A stretch of 33,808 nt of DNA, from assembly GCF_001437255.1 (NCBI RefSeq), contig NZ_JQBD01000015.1:1-33808 (forward strand), read 5' to 3'. Of this stretch, positions 33,320 through 33,808 are shown in pieces (position 1 is the stretch's first letter; every line of letters starts with the position of its first letter). The notes below the pieces were generated by a model. It made no database searches. It worked only from the letters and a program-made list of their open reading frames with translations, and was not told where the DNA came from. This stretch comes from Pediococcus damnosus. GTDB taxonomy: Bacteria; Bacillota; Bacilli; Lactobacillales; Lactobacillaceae. Both the position numbers and the translations under genes were made by a program.

Positions 33320-33808
33320 TTATTTCGACAAGCTGTTAGATGTGACTTGAACTTTAGACCAGTTTGTTTGCAAACCGTTTGCAACAGTTGAATTTCCTGT
33401 AAGATAGAAATTCTTTACTCGATTATTAACAGGATACCAATTTAAAACAGTGTTTTCTGGAACATATGCTGCTTCCTTGTTCATATATTCCTGCCATTTT
33501 TTAAAGGCTTTTACACGATAATTAGTATTAAACGCCTTTTGAGAATCGATATTATTCAAAAGTTTAGTATTTTCTTTCGTGACAAACCGACCCATATTAT
33601 ATGGCGCATTTTCATTAAATAAATCAGCTGGAGATGGCTCACTTGAAAGTGACCATGCAGCTTCAAACATATCAATGTCACTTGAGTTTGCTTGAACTTT
33701 TTCATAGAAATTATTCATATCCAATAAACGACCATTTGTTAATTTTACACGTAATCCAATTTTCTTCCATTGTTGAATATAATTGTATGTGTCAAGTTTT
33801 CCTAGGTG
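33320..33808 (-). CDS. Oligopeptide-binding protein, 3' end (partial)
   Basis: The open frame continues to the right edge, so the window holds only the last 162 codons. The text MDMNNFYEKVQANSSDIDMF is inside the protein, not its start. It contains the C-terminal lobe of an SBP_bac_5-type peptide-binding protein (EAAWSLSSEPSPADLF, a variant of the WGADFSDPISFL region; VPENTVLNWYPVNNRVKNF). It lacks the shared end sequence of OppA1-4 and belongs to another OppA subfamily. Its N-terminus, signal and operon partners are outside the window. Confidence 0.85.
   Translation of the reverse strand, partial: HLGKLDTYNYIQQWKKIGLRVKLTNGRLLDMNNFYEKVQANSSDIDMFEAAWSLSSEPSPADLFNENAPYNMGRFVTKENTKLLNNIDSQKAFNTNYRVKAFKKWQEYMNKEAAYVPENTVLNWYPVNNRVKNFYLTGNSTVANGLQTNWSKVQVTSNSLSK

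Noticed and set aside
33320-33724. Complete 134-codon gene at the right edge
   Set aside because: The frame stays open to the window edge and the sequence matches only the C-terminal part of an OppA-type protein. It is a partial gene, not a small one.
1-33808. CRISPR arrays, tRNA or rRNA genes, replication origin
   Set aside because: No spaced identical repeats of CRISPR type, no tRNA cloverleaf with CCA-end context, no rRNA sequence and no DnaA-box cluster were noticed.

Overview
The window looks like the chromosome of a low-GC lactic acid bacterium, most likely a member of the Lactobacillaceae. The signs are strong AGGAGG-type ribosome binding sites, lactobacillus-type OppA lipoproteins, mannose-family PTS genes, CcpA (cre)-like sites and an HflX/OppA gene mix. 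The species cannot be named from sequence alone.

Layout. (1) 1-1556: the 5' end of a group IIC intron (minus strand, running off the left edge) sits just behind a Rho-independent terminator. That terminator closes a short minus-strand unit: a DeoR-family regulator and a membrane-anchored protein of unknown function. (2) 1773-7140: an AraC-family regulator diverges from a three-gene operon, MFS transporter / GH78-type alpha-L-rhamnosidase-like enzyme / second MFS transporter. This looks like uptake and cleavage of a rhamnosylated compound. (3) 7209-7559: a small unknown gene. (4) 7739-16901: an amino-sugar locus. In the direction of transcription (minus) it reads EIIA, a large cytoplasmic clan GH-A-like glycosidase, EIIB, EIIC, EIID, a GntR regulator, AgaS and NagA/AgaA, with a divergent LacI-family gene at the head. 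It resembles the gnb (galacto-N-biose/lacto-N-biose/GalNAc) operon of the L. casei group, but in a different order and with a different glycosidase. Two genes are damaged or odd: NagA lacks the segment holding its catalytic Asp, and the LacI gene has no ATG/GTG/TTG start, only ATC at the expected place. (5) 16967-30594: a complete oppA-oppBCDF oligopeptide ABC transporter followed by three more full-length oppA paralogues, each with its own promoter and terminator. hflX lies on the opposite strand among them. (6) 30923-33177: an APC-family amino acid permease, then a CorA-like gene with one in-frame TGA. (7) 33320-33808: the 3' end of a fifth, more distant oppA-type gene running off the right edge.

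The most unusual non-coding feature lies between oppA2 and oppA3 (about 25088-25505). It is two diverged copies of a roughly 100-165-nt multi-stem structure in opposite orientation. Their stems differ by compensating base changes, which suggests a conserved structured RNA or a mobile structured repeat.

Overall the window reads as an accessory nutrient-acquisition region (plant glycosides, host or food amino-sugar glycans, peptides, amino acids) under layered control by local regulators and probably CcpA. It shows several signs of recent gene decay.
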